64,000 nt of DNA from Sulfurimonas sp. (GTDB lineage Bacteria > Campylobacterota > Campylobacteria > Campylobacterales > Sulfurimonadaceae). How positions within the stretch are numbered: position 1 is the stretch's first letter; every line of letters begins with the position of its first letter. The notes under the pieces were generated by a model. That model was not told where the DNA came from and ran no database searches. It worked only from the letters and a program-made list of their open reading frames with translations. Position numbers and translations under genes: made by a program. This document shows, piece by piece, positions 40,338 through 48,387 of the stretch. The stretch spans positions 35,896-99,895 of the forward strand of contig JAUZSC010000009.1 in assembly GCA_030949825.1 (NCBI GenBank), in the 5' to 3' direction.

Positions 40338-41922
40338 ATGAATACAAGTGATGTTTTAATAATAGGCGCAGGTGGAGCTGGTTTGGTTGCCGCCTTGCAC
40401 GCAAAAGCAAAAGGCGTACATGTCAGAGTGTTAACAAAAAGAGTATCCAACCCGTTCTCAAACCTGTATGGCACAAGGTGGAATCAACGCAGCCCTTGGA
40501 AATGCTGGTGAAGATAGTGTTGCATCACATATTGCAAATACTTTGAAGTCCGCAAAAAATATAGCAAGTCTAGATGCCATAAAACACTTATGTGAAAATG
40601 CTCCAGATGCTATAGCGTGGTTAGACTCGATAGGTGTTTGCTTTTCTCGTACAAAAGACTCTAAAATCGCTCAAAGAGCCTTAGGTGGGGCATCTTCACC
40701 TCGTGCCTGTTATGCACAAGATTATACAGGTCTAAAAATCCTGCATACCTTGTACGATAGATGTTTAGAACAAGGCATAGAGATTATACATGAGACTTTC
40801 TTACTCGATATTCACACACACGAGAACACAGTTATGGGAGTGAGCGCCTTAGATATCCGCTCAGGAGAGACGAAGACTTACGAGGCAGCCTCTGTTATTT
40901 TAGCGACAGGCGGATACAGCAGAGTTTATAACAAACACTCAACTAACTCAACAGCATCTACGGGAGATGGCATTGCATCTGCCTTGCGAGCGGGAGCGAG
41001 TTTGAGCGATATGGAGTTTGTGCAGTTTCATCCAACCGGACTTAAACATTCTTCTATTCTTATCTCAGAATCAGCGCGAGGTGCTGGTGGTTATCTTGTA
41101 AACTCTAAGGGTGAGCGTTTTATAGATGAGTTACTTCCTCGTGACACAGTAGCTCGAGCCATAGATGCACAGATAAAAAGCGGTGAAAATGTATTTTTAG
41201 ATATTCGTCATTTAGATGAGGAGTTTATAAATAGAGAACTTCCACAAGAAAGAAAGTTAGCAAAGCTTTATGAAAATGTGGATCCTGTTAGTGATTTAGT
41301 TCCCATCAAACCAGTAGCACATTACACAATGGGTGGAATCGATGTAGATGCAAAGGCAATGACGAGTGTTAGAGGTTTGTTTGCCACGGGTGAATGTGCT
41401 AATCATAGTGTGCATGGTGCTAACCGTCTTGGCGGAAATTCACTTTTAGAGTTAATCGTTTTTGGAAAGCTTGCTGGTGAAAATGCTGCAGAATTTTCAA
41501 AAAATGTTTCTAGTTCCCAAGCACAGTATGGGAGCGAGAAGAGCCAAAGGGCTAGTTCCCATGCTTTGCTTGGGAATTCAGAGATAGATTTTTATAAAAT
41601 ACGAGAAGAACTCGGTGATTTGTTTTATTCGCAGGTTGGAATTATACGTGAAGCATCCCAACTCGCAGATGCTCTAGTAAAAGTAGAATCACACATCGCA
41701 AACCTTCCTCAAATGGGCGTAAAAGACACATCTAAAGTTTATAACACAAACAAGATAGAGTTTTTAGAATTTAAAAATATCTTAGAACTTTCTCGTTTGA
41801 TTCTTTTGAGTGCATTGTCTAGAAATGAAAGTCGTGGAGCACATTTTAGAAGTGATAAGCCAGACACAGATGCATCCTTTGACAAACATACTGTTATAGA
41901 TAAAGATGGAGTAGTGTCATGA
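40338..41922 (+). CDS. frdA: Fumarate reductase/succinate dehydrogenase flavoprotein subunit (one frameshift in this sequence)
   Basis: The track starts at 40468, but the frame from ATG 40338 encodes the FAD-binding MNTSDVLIIGAGGAGLVAALHA. One surplus A in a run of five near 40437 breaks it; with four A the protein reads TKEYPTRSQTCMAQGGINAALG and has 527 residues. Active-site elements are intact: QFHPTG, ELLPRDTVARAI (Arg), PVAHYTMGGI (His), NRLGGNSLLE. The histidine that holds FAD covalently in classical FrdA/SdhA (RSHT) is Gln here (RSQT). A REP-like palindrome is inserted in frame near codon 392. The frdB gene overlaps by 4 bp. Confidence 0.88.
41510..41576 (+). repeat. REP-like palindromic element inside the frdA coding sequence
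   Basis: Two palindromic units: TTCCCAAGCA (41514-41523) pairs with TGCTTGGGAA (41567-41576), and ATGGGA (41528-41533) with TCCCAT (41557-41562). The decamer CTAGTTCCCA occurs twice (41510, 41552). It is in frame and codes for a Ser/Gln/Ala-rich loop of about 22 residues in FrdA. The look is that of a dispersed REP/BIME repeat, normally intergenic. Confidence 0.75.
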
Positions 41923-42620
41923 AGATAAAGCTTCAAAGAGAAACACTTGTTGAGTATGAAGTAGATTTGAGTGATGCTACACTCTTAAATGTTTTAGATG
42001 AGATAAAAACAAAGATTGACCCAAGTTTGAGTTTTTCAAGTGGATGTAGAAGTAGCATCTGTGGCTCATGTTCTGTGCGTGTAAATTCAAGAGAAGTTTT
42101 AGCCTGTTCTTATAAGGTTCAAGATGGAGATGTCGTCGAGCCATTAAAAAATGTACCAGTCATTCGTGACTTAGTTGTAGAGATGGATAAGGCTTTACAG
42201 TTTAATGCAAAATCAAAGGCATGGCTAAGTAATACTTTAAATACTCCTAATCTTACGCAGGACAATGCCTCTATGAACGAAGTGCAAAGTGATTGCATCT
42301 TATGTGGAGCGTGTTATAGCGCTTGCCCTGTGTATGCAGTAAATAGTGACTTCTTAGGACCATTCGCACTCACGCGTGTTTGGAAATATGTGAGTGATGC
42401 TAGAGAGGACAATTCAAAAGAAAAGATTGATACTATTCAAGCGAATGGCGTTTGGGATTGTACTTTGTGTAATGAGTGTACACTTGTGTGTCCTCAAGAT
42501 ATATCTTCAAAAGCAGACATCGAGATGCTTCGTACTCGTTCTGTAATGGCAGGACATAATGACCCAAATTTCACATCTTTTGACACAGGCTTTGGCTTTG
42601 ATGGAAGTCCCTCGTTTTAA
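41919..42620 (+). CDS. frdB: Fumarate reductase/succinate dehydrogenase iron-sulfur subunit
   Basis: A 233-residue protein with an N-terminal plant-type [2Fe-2S] domain (CRSSICGSC ... C, near residues 42-66) and a C-terminal dicluster ferredoxin domain (CILCGACYSACP and CTLCNECTLVCPQ). It passes electrons between FrdA and the quinone site. No membrane anchor subunit (FrdC or an MfrE-like protein) is adjacent, since the next gene is yajQ. The start overlaps the frdA stop (ATGA). Confidence 0.9.
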   Translation: MKIKLQRETLVEYEVDLSDATLLNVLDEIKTKIDPSLSFSSGCRSSICGSCSVRVNSREVLACSYKVQDGDVVEPLKNVPVIRDLVVEMDKALQFNAKSKAWLSNTLNTPNLTQDNASMNEVQSDCILCGACYSACPVYAVNSDFLGPFALTRVWKYVSDAREDNSKEKIDTIQANGVWDCTLCNECTLVCPQDISSKADIEMLRTRSVMAGHNDPNFTSFDTGFGFDGSPSF

Positions 42621-42670
42621 AACACTAACAAACCCTTTAAACTATGTTATAATAATTCTAACATAAAAGA

Positions 42671-42744
42671 AAGAACTAGTTCTTTGAGCCTAACGCTGAG
42701 TTAAACCTAGCGTTAGCGTAGGTATCGGGATTACTCCCGATACC
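42671..42744. repeat. Cluster of intergenic palindromes downstream of frdB
   Basis: Within 74 bp: AAGAACTAGTTCTT (perfect 14-bp palindrome, 42671-42684), TAACGCT/AGCGTTA (7-bp stem, 42691-42715) and GGTATCGGGA-TTAC-TCCCGATACC (10-bp stem, 42721-42744). The last is a strong hairpin without a T-run. They may serve as terminator or be REP-like dispersed repeats; the middle and last are adjacent. Confidence 0.65.
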
Positions 42745-42800
42745 GTATCTAATAGATGAAAGGTTTCCTTCATTTTATGAAATAAAATTAAGGAATTAAT

Positions 42801-43298
42801 GTGGCTAAAGAACATTCATTCGACATTACAGCAAAAATAGATATTCAAACTTTTAAAAATGCGATAAACCTCGTAGATAGAGAAGTTTCAAATCGTTATG
42901 ATTTTAAAGGGACTACTTTTGAGGTTACTTTTAATGAAAAGGCTAAAACACTTGTTTTAATTGCCTCAAGCGACAACAAGATAGACGCACTTAAAGATAT
43001 TGTAATCGCAAAATTTCTAAAACAAGGCTTATCTTCTAAGGTTATAGAAGAGTTGAAAACTGAAGACAGTTCAGGTGGAAATAGAAAGATGACTTTTAAA
43101 GTTGTTGATTATATAGAAAGTAAAGAAGCAAAAAAAATCACAGCCGACATTAAAAAAATGAAGTTAAAAGTGAATGCGCAAATCGAGGGAGACTCCATCC
43201 GTGTTAAAGGTGCTAAACTTGATGAACTACAAAAAGTAATAGCAATGGTTCGTGGGGGTGAGTGGGATGCTCCTCTAAATATTGAAAATATGAGATAA
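42801..43298 (+). CDS. YajQ-family nucleotide-binding protein
   Basis: A 165-residue YajQ protein (HSFDITAKIDIQTFKNAINL ... NRYDFKGT), with two ferredoxin-like folds. Relatives bind c-di-GMP, ATP or GTP and, in Xanthomonas, act as a c-di-GMP effector; the ligand here is not readable. The start is GTG at 42801 behind AAGGA at 8 bp. Given four other c-di-GMP-type genes in the window, an effector role is plausible but inferred. Confidence 0.92.
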   Translation: MAKEHSFDITAKIDIQTFKNAINLVDREVSNRYDFKGTTFEVTFNEKAKTLVLIASSDNKIDALKDIVIAKFLKQGLSSKVIEELKTEDSSGGNRKMTFKVVDYIESKEAKKITADIKKMKLKVNAQIEGDSIRVKGAKLDELQKVIAMVRGGEWDAPLNIENMR

Positions 43299-43308
43299 GG
43301 ATTCTACT

Positions 43309-43974
43309 ATGACACGAATGACGATACTTGAAGCGGCAGAGCATTTTGGGATTTCTAAAGAAGCTATACATAACCGTGTACGACGCGGATCACTTGAGGT
43401 AATACTTGTTGATGGTGTGAAAATGGTAGATATAGATGCCAGCGTAAAAGCTAATCCAGCGCCTAAAACAAGTCGAGTAAGAAAAGCTCCAGCTAAACAA
43501 GTTGATGAGAGATATTATAAGCTTTTAGAAGATCAAAACTCTCAACTTCATGTAAAGGTAGAAAAGCTTGAGGGCGAAACAAGAACGCTGCGTGATCAAA
43601 AAGAAGAGATGCTCATACAAGAGCGTATTAAAATTGAGCAAATTTATAAAGATAAAGACGAGCAGTTAAAAAACTTTCTCACTACACTCTCTGCACAGTT
43701 TATGTTAAATGCTCCAAGCCAAGTAAAAGAAGAAGAGCATGTTGAAGTTGAGATTGAAGAAATTGAAGAAGCAATAGAAAAAGATGTAGAAAAAAAAGGT
43801 GAACTTATTTCACTCAAAAAATATTTAAAAAAGAATAATTATTCACCTAAAAAACAAGAAAAAATCAAAATGAAATTTGTGAAAAAAGCTAAAATAGATG
43901 AAAGAATTATTGTTATTGGAAGTAAGTATTACATGGATACTTTTAAGTACGATTATAGTGATTTACTCAAGTAG
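43309..43974 (+). CDS. Helix-turn-helix protein with coiled coil
   Basis: A 221-residue protein. Residues 1-45 form a MerR/excisionase-like winged helix (MTILEAAEHFGISKEAIHNRVRRGSLEVILVDG), followed by a basic linker, a coiled coil (about 70-130, QNSQLHVKVEKLEGETRTLRDQ), an acidic stretch and a basic C-terminal segment ending in KYYMDTFKYDYSDLLK. It resembles DNA-binding proteins that organise or segregate DNA more than a metabolite-sensing regulator. No specific family is recognised. It follows yajQ by 10 bp. Confidence 0.7.
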   Translation: MTRMTILEAAEHFGISKEAIHNRVRRGSLEVILVDGVKMVDIDASVKANPAPKTSRVRKAPAKQVDERYYKLLEDQNSQLHVKVEKLEGETRTLRDQKEEMLIQERIKIEQIYKDKDEQLKNFLTTLSAQFMLNAPSQVKEEEHVEVEIEEIEEAIEKDVEKKGELISLKKYLKKNNYSPKKQEKIKMKFVKKAKIDERIIVIGSKYYMDTFKYDYSDLLK

Positions 43975-43980
43975 TGATTT

Positions 43981-45906
43981 TTATAAATCACTAGCTCGAA
44001 GTGTTAGCCCTTTTAGGTTACTAATAGGATACGAATAAGAAATCCCATCTCCTTCTCCTGTTATATCAAGCTCATTCATAATGTTTTTAACCATAGCTTC
44101 CACTTTTTTAGTAGGTGTTATAAACATAAGGTTTGAGTCAGTAGAATCACTTTGAAGTCTGTTGTAAAAATTGTCCATTTCTTCAAGTCCCATACCGTGT
44201 GCTTTCATGATGGTAACACCTCTTGCTCCGGCTTCTTTTGCAGCTAAAAGTGCTTTTTCTTCTCTTTCGTGTGGTACTATAACATGGACAGCGGAAAACT
44301 GCATTTTATAAGAATGACGCTTGTCTGTTCCTTGAACTTTTACGGTTGAGAGCCCCATATTTTCAGCATCTACTAAAGCATGGCGCAATTCATCAAGATG
44401 CACCTCTTCTTTTTCATGTTGACCCATAACACCCATTCTTTCTGTGATAACACCGTATGCCATAACTGTTATCATGGGAAAAAGAGATGCAAAGGCTATA
44501 AGACCAAAACCATCTATGAGAGGATCTCGTCCTGGTATATTTGTGGCAAGACCAAGACCGAGTGCTGCCACAAGTGGGACTGTTACAGTTGAAGTTGTTA
44601 CACCCCCGCTATCGTAAGCGATAGGAACAATATACTTGGGAGCTATAAATGTTAATGCGATTACAAAAACATAACCAGCGATGATGTAGTAAACAATATC
44701 TCCACCATTTACAATTCTAAATGTTCCTAAAAATAGACCAATAGACACACCAAAAGCAACCGCAATACGAAGAACGAAGTCGTTGATTTTTCCATCACTA
44801 ATCTCTTTTGCCTTTCTGGCAATTGCCGTAAGAGAAGGTTCTGCCATGGTAGTTGAAAAACCAATAGCACCAGCAAAAGCGTAGATAATTACATTGCTAT
44901 CGTTTTGAGTGAGTTGAAAAGCCATCGTTTCACCAAGTGAGAAAAGACCCATTTCAAGACCGATAATAAAAGCATCTAAACCAATGATAACAAGACCAAA
45001 GCCGATAAGTACTTCTTTTAAATTATCAATCGGTTTTTTTAAAATTATATATTGAAAAAATAAGATAATTCCCAAAATTGGAACTACATCCATTACCACT
45101 CCAGCAAAACCTTTAACAAGATTTATTAAACTAAAGTCAAAGGCACTTGCTGTTTCAGCGGTGTGTGCTGCGAGTGGCATTACAATATCAGATGTTTCTA
45201 TAAACTCGTAAACATAGATGCCATAAAACTGAACAAATATCATAGGAGTGAGTGAGGCAAAGGCAATAAGACCAAAGCCATCTAAAACAGGATTTCGACC
45301 CTTGATAGTAGATGCTAGACCAATCCCAAGGGCTGCAACAAGTGGTACGGTTACAGTAGAAGTGGTAACGCCACCAAGGTCAAAGGCGAGTCCAACGATT
45401 TCTTTAGGAGAGAAGTATGTGGCCGCTACTACTAAAATATATCCTGAGATAATGTAGTAATGAATTGGATGACCTTTTATAATCCTCCAAACGCCAACAA
45501 CTATGGCAAAACCAACAGAAAATGCGACAACCATTCTAAGCGTAAATGCGTCGATTCGACCAGCAGATATACCTGCTGCTTTATCGGCTATAACAAGTAA
45601 TGCAGGTTCGGCAACGGTTGTTCCAAAGCCTATCATAAAGGCAAAAAGAACTATCCAGCCTGTAGAACCTTTTCGAGCAAAGTCTCCAGCAAGACCTTCT
45701 CCAACAGGAAAAATTCCAACTTCAAGACCAAGAAGAAAAATAGCAAGACCTATACCAACGATAGCTAAACCAATGGTAGTACTAAGCCAGTTATCTGGAA
45801 TAACTTGAATGATTGCAAGTTGAAAGAATACGATAACGAGAATAATAGGAAGTAAATCTCTAAATGATTCTTTGAGGAGTTTTAAAAATGATGCTATGCT
45901 TAACAC
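43981..45906 (-). CDS. DUF1538 membrane protein with C-terminal PII-like domain
   Basis: A 641-residue inner-membrane protein with two homologous DUF1538 halves; each has the repeated [56 protein letters not shown] and [17 protein letters not shown] motifs. The last 130 residues (from about 510) look like a PII-type ferredoxin fold ([21 protein letters not shown]) that could bind a nucleotide and gate the membrane part. It is a probable transporter; the substrate is unknown. Confidence 0.82.
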   Translation of the reverse strand: MLSIASFLKLLKESFRDLLPIILVIVFFQLAIIQVIPDNWLSTTIGLAIVGIGLAIFLLGLEVGIFPVGEGLAGDFARKGSTGWIVLFAFMIGFGTTVAEPALLVIADKAAGISAGRIDAFTLRMVVAFSVGFAIVVGVWRIIKGHPIHYYIISGYILVVAATYFSPKEIVGLAFDLGGVTTSTVTVPLVAALGIGLASTIKGRNPVLDGFGLIAFASLTPMIFVQFYGIYVYEFIETSDIVMPLAAHTAETASAFDFSLINLVKGFAGVVMDVVPILGIILFFQYIILKKPIDNLKEVLIGFGLVIIGLDAFIIGLEMGLFSLGETMAFQLTQNDSNVIIYAFAGAIGFSTTMAEPSLTAIARKAKEISDGKINDFVLRIAVAFGVSIGLFLGTFRIVNGGDIVYYIIAGYVFVIALTFIAPKYIVPIAYDSGGVTTSTVTVPLVAALGLGLATNIPGRDPLIDGFGLIAFASLFPMITVMAYGVITERMGVMGQHEKEEVHLDELRHALVDAENMGLSTVKVQGTDKRHSYKMQFSAVHVIVPHEREEKALLAAKEAGARGVTIMKAHGMGLEEMDNFYNRLQSDSTDSNLMFITPTKKVEAMVKNIMNELDITGEGDGISYSYPISNLKGLTLRASDL

Positions 45907-46022
45907 GAGGACCTTCTTGTAGTTTTATATAAGCAATTGTACCTTGTCTTGCTTGAAACTAAAGAGAAATTGTAAAAAAAGAGAATATTTAGGTTTATAG
46001 TGTATAATTCAAATCTTCAAAT

Positions 46023-46094
46023 GGTTTCGTGTCCGAGTGGTCGATGGTGTGACCTTGGAAAGGTCATGTAGATTTATCTACCGAGAGTTCGAAT
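46023..46094 (+). pseudogene. tRNA-Ser(GGA), 5' part of an interrupted gene
   Basis: Acceptor strand GGTTTCG, D arm, anticodon arm TGACC-TTGGAAA-GGTCA (anticodon GGA), long variable arm (GTAGATTTATCTAC) and the T arm up to TTCGAAT are all present. Beyond 46094 the sequence (AACTCGC...) no longer completes a 5-bp T stem with a 7-base loop. The matching 3' end (CGAAACC + ACCA) lies at 48862-48873. A GAAACC at 46112 is too far away and not preceded by a proper T stem. The gene is therefore split by an inserted island. Confidence 0.8.
46083..46094 (+). repeat. Left attachment-site core (12-bp direct repeat)
   Basis: GAGAGTTCGAAT, in the T arm of the broken tRNA-Ser, repeated exactly at 48846-48857. 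T-loops are frequent crossover sites of tyrosine integrases. Confidence 0.75.
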
Positions 46095-46166
46095 AACTCG
46101 CTACATTGCTTTGAAACCCCTATAATAAGGACTTTGAAGAGAAACAGTTGCTTGAAAAAGCCAAGT

Positions 46167-46188
46167 GCGTCACTAATGCGTCAGTAAT
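46167..46188 (+). repeat. Tandem 11-mer near the left island end
   Basis: GCGTCACTAAT followed directly by GCGTCAGTAAT (10/11 identical). Its place between the att core and the integrase fits arm-type integrase binding sites; that role is only inferred. Confidence 0.4.
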
Positions 46189-46221
46189 GAAACAGAGTGA
46201 TATAAGAAAAACAAATAAAAT

Positions 46222-46309
46222 GGTTCAGTGTCCGAGTGGTCTATGGTGTAACCTTGGAAAGGTTATGTAGTTTATTCTACCGCGGGTTCGACTCCCGCCT
46301 GAACCTCCA
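46222..46309 (+). tRNA. tRNA-Ser (anticodon GGA), intact, island-borne
   Basis: A complete 88-nt class II tRNA with encoded CCA: acceptor GGTTCAG/CTGAACC, anticodon arm TAACC-TTGGAAA-GGTTA with anticodon GGA, long variable arm (GTAGTTTATTCTAC) and T arm GCGGG-TTCGACT-CCCGC. It has the same anticodon as the broken gene 127 bp upstream but different acceptor and anticodon stems with compensating changes. The discriminator base is T, unusual for tRNA-Ser. It probably replaces the broken gene in decoding UCC/UCU codons. Confidence 0.93.
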
Positions 46310-46329
46310 TAAATAGGTGCTTTGAAGCA

Positions 46330-47290
46330 CTATCCGAAAATACTTCTCCCTTTAATATTATTACTTTTAACCACATTAGAAATGTATGTTTTTTGAGTAA
46401 CAATACTATCATTATGACCAAGTAATCCACTAACAACTGTTATACTTTCTATATCACTATGAATAAGGTTAGTTGCAAACGTGTGTCTCAAGTTATATAG
46501 CCTTCCCTCTGGTAATCCAACATACTTCAATACTTTCTTATACATCCAATCTAATTGTCCAGCACTTGTATATTCAGTGAAGTATCGGTTCGTGAAAACC
46601 CAAGTCTCACTTCCTGAGATTTCTTTTTGTGCTATGAGTGCATCCATCGCTTCTTTTAATATAGGAATAGTTCTAATTGAAGATGCTGTTTTTGGTTTGC
46701 CTATATCTCCGTTACGAATTCTTCTATTTACTGATACAGTTTGCTCTTCAAAGTCAATGTCCTGCCACTGCAATCCTATGACTTCCCAGAACGCAAACCG
46801 CTGCCTATCATAAATAAAAATATGTTCTTGAACATACCTCTCTACACAACTCAAAAGGACAGAACCCCTTGTTTATGGGGTTGTAAAAATATAAGTTAGG
46901 AAATAACGGCTAATCAAGTCAATTGAACTCAAATACTACAGTTGTTTTTACCATAAAGTTTATATTTCCATCCATTTATAAGAAAAAGGCTTAAAAAAAC
47001 AATACATTGATATTGAAAATATCAATATTTAACTTAATAATTTCCTTAAAGTGCTCAAAATAGGCTTTTAAAGCGTAAAATATTTGTGTAGAGAGCTATG
47101 GTTCTTGAACTGTTTTCTGATTCTACTATCCATAGCTCTAGTAACATCAGCAATAAAACCGTCAAGTCCGTCAATAACTATTTTTATTTCATCGAGTGTT
47201 AAAAAGCTTACTGGTTTATTCCCTTTTTTACTTTTTCTTGGAACTTTTACTGCATTAAGAGGATTGACAGTGATTGACCTTCTTCAAATA
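46330..47290 (-). pseudogene. Tyrosine recombinase/integrase, interrupted by a MITE
   Basis: Read on the minus strand, the remnant starts near 47290 with NPLNAVKVPRKSKK and SFLTLDEIKIVIDGLDG (end of core-binding domain, start of catalytic domain), runs to IRKQFKN, is interrupted by the 268-bp MITE, then resumes as IFLFMIGSGLRSGEVIGLQW with the catalytic Arg. One G is missing in that segment (GGG for GGGG near 46792). LYNLRHTFATNL and LLGHNDSIVTQKTY supply the remaining active-site residues. The N-terminal arm-binding part is absent. Its stop lies 21 bp from the tRNA, the usual integrase-tRNA arrangement. Confidence 0.85.
46833..47100. mobile_element. 268-bp MITE with 17-bp inverted ends and 9-bp target duplication
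   Basis: CATACCTCTCTACACAA (46833-46849) and TTGTGTAGAGAGCTATG (47084-47100) are inverted repeats matching at 16 of 17 positions. The element is flanked by the direct repeat GTTCTTGAA at 46824-46832 and 47101-47109. Removing the element and one copy of the 9-mer rejoins the integrase in the correct frame. It codes for no protein and contains two inner hairpins: AACCCC/GGGGTT (46864-46882) and ATTGATATT/AATATCAAT (about 47006-47026). Confidence 0.88.
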
Positions 47291-47815
47291 ATTTACGACA
47301 CTTCAAAGTTTGGAGATCGAGATTTATCGTTCTGGAAGACACGATTATTTAAAGTAGATAATGAGTATCTATCAGTACCAATTGAATATAAGTATATTCA
47401 GTATCGTAGTTGCTTAAACTATCAAATACCTAAGTTCAGAGAACACTCTTTTTATTGTAGCACCAGAAGAAGAGAGCTTGAGGACAAAACCAACCTCTAC
47501 CAAGTTGCAAAAGAACAAGCAGTCTATCAATACACAAATAGAAAAGCAATCTTAAAGTATGAATCGCAAATAAACAACTTCAACTTTTTAGTAGAGCTAA
47601 AGCATGAAGAAAAACTTTTACTCTTGCAACAACAAAAGAGAGAACTGAAACAGAAGCTTAAATCTTTTGAGATAGATAGCAAAACTTACCAACGGCTTTA
47701 CACACCTATCCGAAAGAGTAAAGAAAGTGTGAATTACCATATATGGAGTTTGTGTCGTAATTATCGCAATAGGTATTTTGATTGTGGTCGACTGAAAGAG
47801 GTTTATAGGAGTTAG
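47270..47815 (+). CDS. Hypothetical protein of the island
   Basis: The track ORF starts at 47084 inside the MITE end; the first 62 codons are antisense to the integrase and spurious. A GTG at 47270 preceded by AAGAGGA at 6 bp gives 181 residues. The protein is basic and aromatic-rich with a long Lys/Glu/Gln helix (EEKLLLLQQQKRELKQKLKS) and a C-terminal CRNYRNRYFDCGRL. No domain is recognised; possibly an N-terminally truncated remnant, since the integrase fragment ends at the same place. A strong terminator follows. Confidence 0.5.
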   Translation: MIDLLQIIYDTSKFGDRDLSFWKTRLFKVDNEYLSVPIEYKYIQYRSCLNYQIPKFREHSFYCSTRRRELEDKTNLYQVAKEQAVYQYTNRKAILKYESQINNFNFLVELKHEEKLLLLQQQKRELKQKLKSFEIDSKTYQRLYTPIRKSKESVNYHIWSLCRNYRNRYFDCGRLKEVYRS

Positions 47816-47826
47816 CTGATATTACG

Positions 47827-47853
47827 AGCCACACACATTTTAAGTGTGTGGCT
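47827..47853 (+). terminator. Hairpin terminator after the 181-aa gene
   Basis: AGCCACACAC (47827-47836) pairs perfectly with GTGTGTGGCT (47844-47853) across ATTTTAA, followed by TTTATGG. It lies 11 bp after the stop of the upstream ORF. Confidence 0.75.
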
Positions 47854-47860
47854 TTTATGG

Positions 47861-47866
47861 TATAAT
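47861..47866 (+). promoter_or_regulatory. -10 element of the structured RNA
   Basis: TATAAT directly after the upstream terminator and 13 bp before the first stem of the structured RNA, so transcription would start almost exactly at the structure's 5' end. Confidence 0.55.
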
Positions 47867-47878
47867 TACAGAATTAAG

Positions 47879-47990
47879 ACTAAGTGAAGTGAAAATATGG
47901 GAATTCATATACTTCGTACCCTTGGAAACTTCGGTTTCAGAGTAGGTTGGTACGGCAGAGATGTGGGGTGCTTCCCTCCCACCACTTAGT
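47879..47990 (+). ncRNA. Candidate small structured RNA of unknown class
   Basis: A 112-nt segment with four nested or adjacent stems: P1 ACTAAGTG/CACTTAGT (47879-47886, 47983-47990), P2 GAAGT/ACTTC with inner ATATG/CATAT (47886-47915), P3 GTACC/GGTAC (47916-47920, 47949-47953) enclosing GAAAC-TTCG-GTTTC, and P4 GTGGG/CCCAC (47963-47967, 47978-47982). P2 and P3 abut, as do P4 and the 3' strand of P1. A TATAAT lies upstream and TTTTTT starts at its 3' end. It matches no RNA family I know (not SRP, 6S, tmRNA, RNase P or a common riboswitch). Confidence 0.6.
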
Positions 47991-48387
47991 TTTTTATATA
48001 CTCTTCAAACATTATCTTAGATTTTTCATTAAAAAATTTCATACTATCTTGACACTTTATTAACTGTCTAATACTTGGTTTAAATATTGTTGATAGTTCA
48101 TTATGGTAATTATTTACAGATATTCCATACATCAAATAGCTGTCCTCATAGTAGGTTATAAAGTTAGTAATGCCATCTTGCTTATAGATGCAAGAAGCAA
48201 TTGTTGTATTGAGGAACTCTTGAAATTTATACTCATAAATATACTCTGCTTGTTCAGAATGGTTTTGTTGAATTTTTTGAGCTTTCTTCTTTGAGATAAC
48301 TAATTTGTTTTCATTGAAAGTATTTCTGTAATGGTGGAGTATCCCAGAGGTTATAATACCTAAAAATATTCTGTTTTTACTTCCCAA
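47986..48387 (-). CDS. Hypothetical protein of the island
   Basis: A 133-residue ORF, convergent with the structured RNA and overlapping its last 5 bases. The sequence is mixed alpha/beta with Tyr/Asn-rich stretches (EQAEYIYEYKFQEFLNTTIASCIYK) and no signal peptide or recognised domain. The stop codon lies in the RNA's P1 strand. Codon composition fits the AT-rich surroundings. It may be an accessory gene or a chance ORF; I lean to real. Confidence 0.5.
   Translation of the reverse strand: MGSKNRIFLGIITSGILHHYRNTFNENKLVISKKKAQKIQQNHSEQAEYIYEYKFQEFLNTTIASCIYKQDGITNFITYYEDSYLMYGISVNNYHNELSTIFKPSIRQLIKCQDSMKFFNEKSKIMFEEYIKN

Noticed and set aside
40338-41922. L-aspartate oxidase (nadB)
   Set aside because: NadB also lacks the covalent-FAD His, but the overlapping iron-sulfur subunit gene and the FrdA/SdhA-type motifs fit fumarate reductase/succinate dehydrogenase better.
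46095-46118. Possible alternative 3' end for the first tRNA-Ser, using GAAACC near 46112
   Set aside because: No 5-bp T stem with 7-base loop can be formed and the spacing to the acceptor is wrong; the true partner is at 48862.
47084-47269. N-terminal 62 codons of the track ORF 47084-47815
   Set aside because: They begin in the MITE end and run antisense to the integrase fragment; a GTG with a good ribosome binding site at 47270 is a better start.
47879-47990. The structured RNA as a retron msr-msd
   Set aside because: No reverse transcriptase lies next to it in the right orientation; the RT at 49905 belongs to a group II intron with its own domain V.
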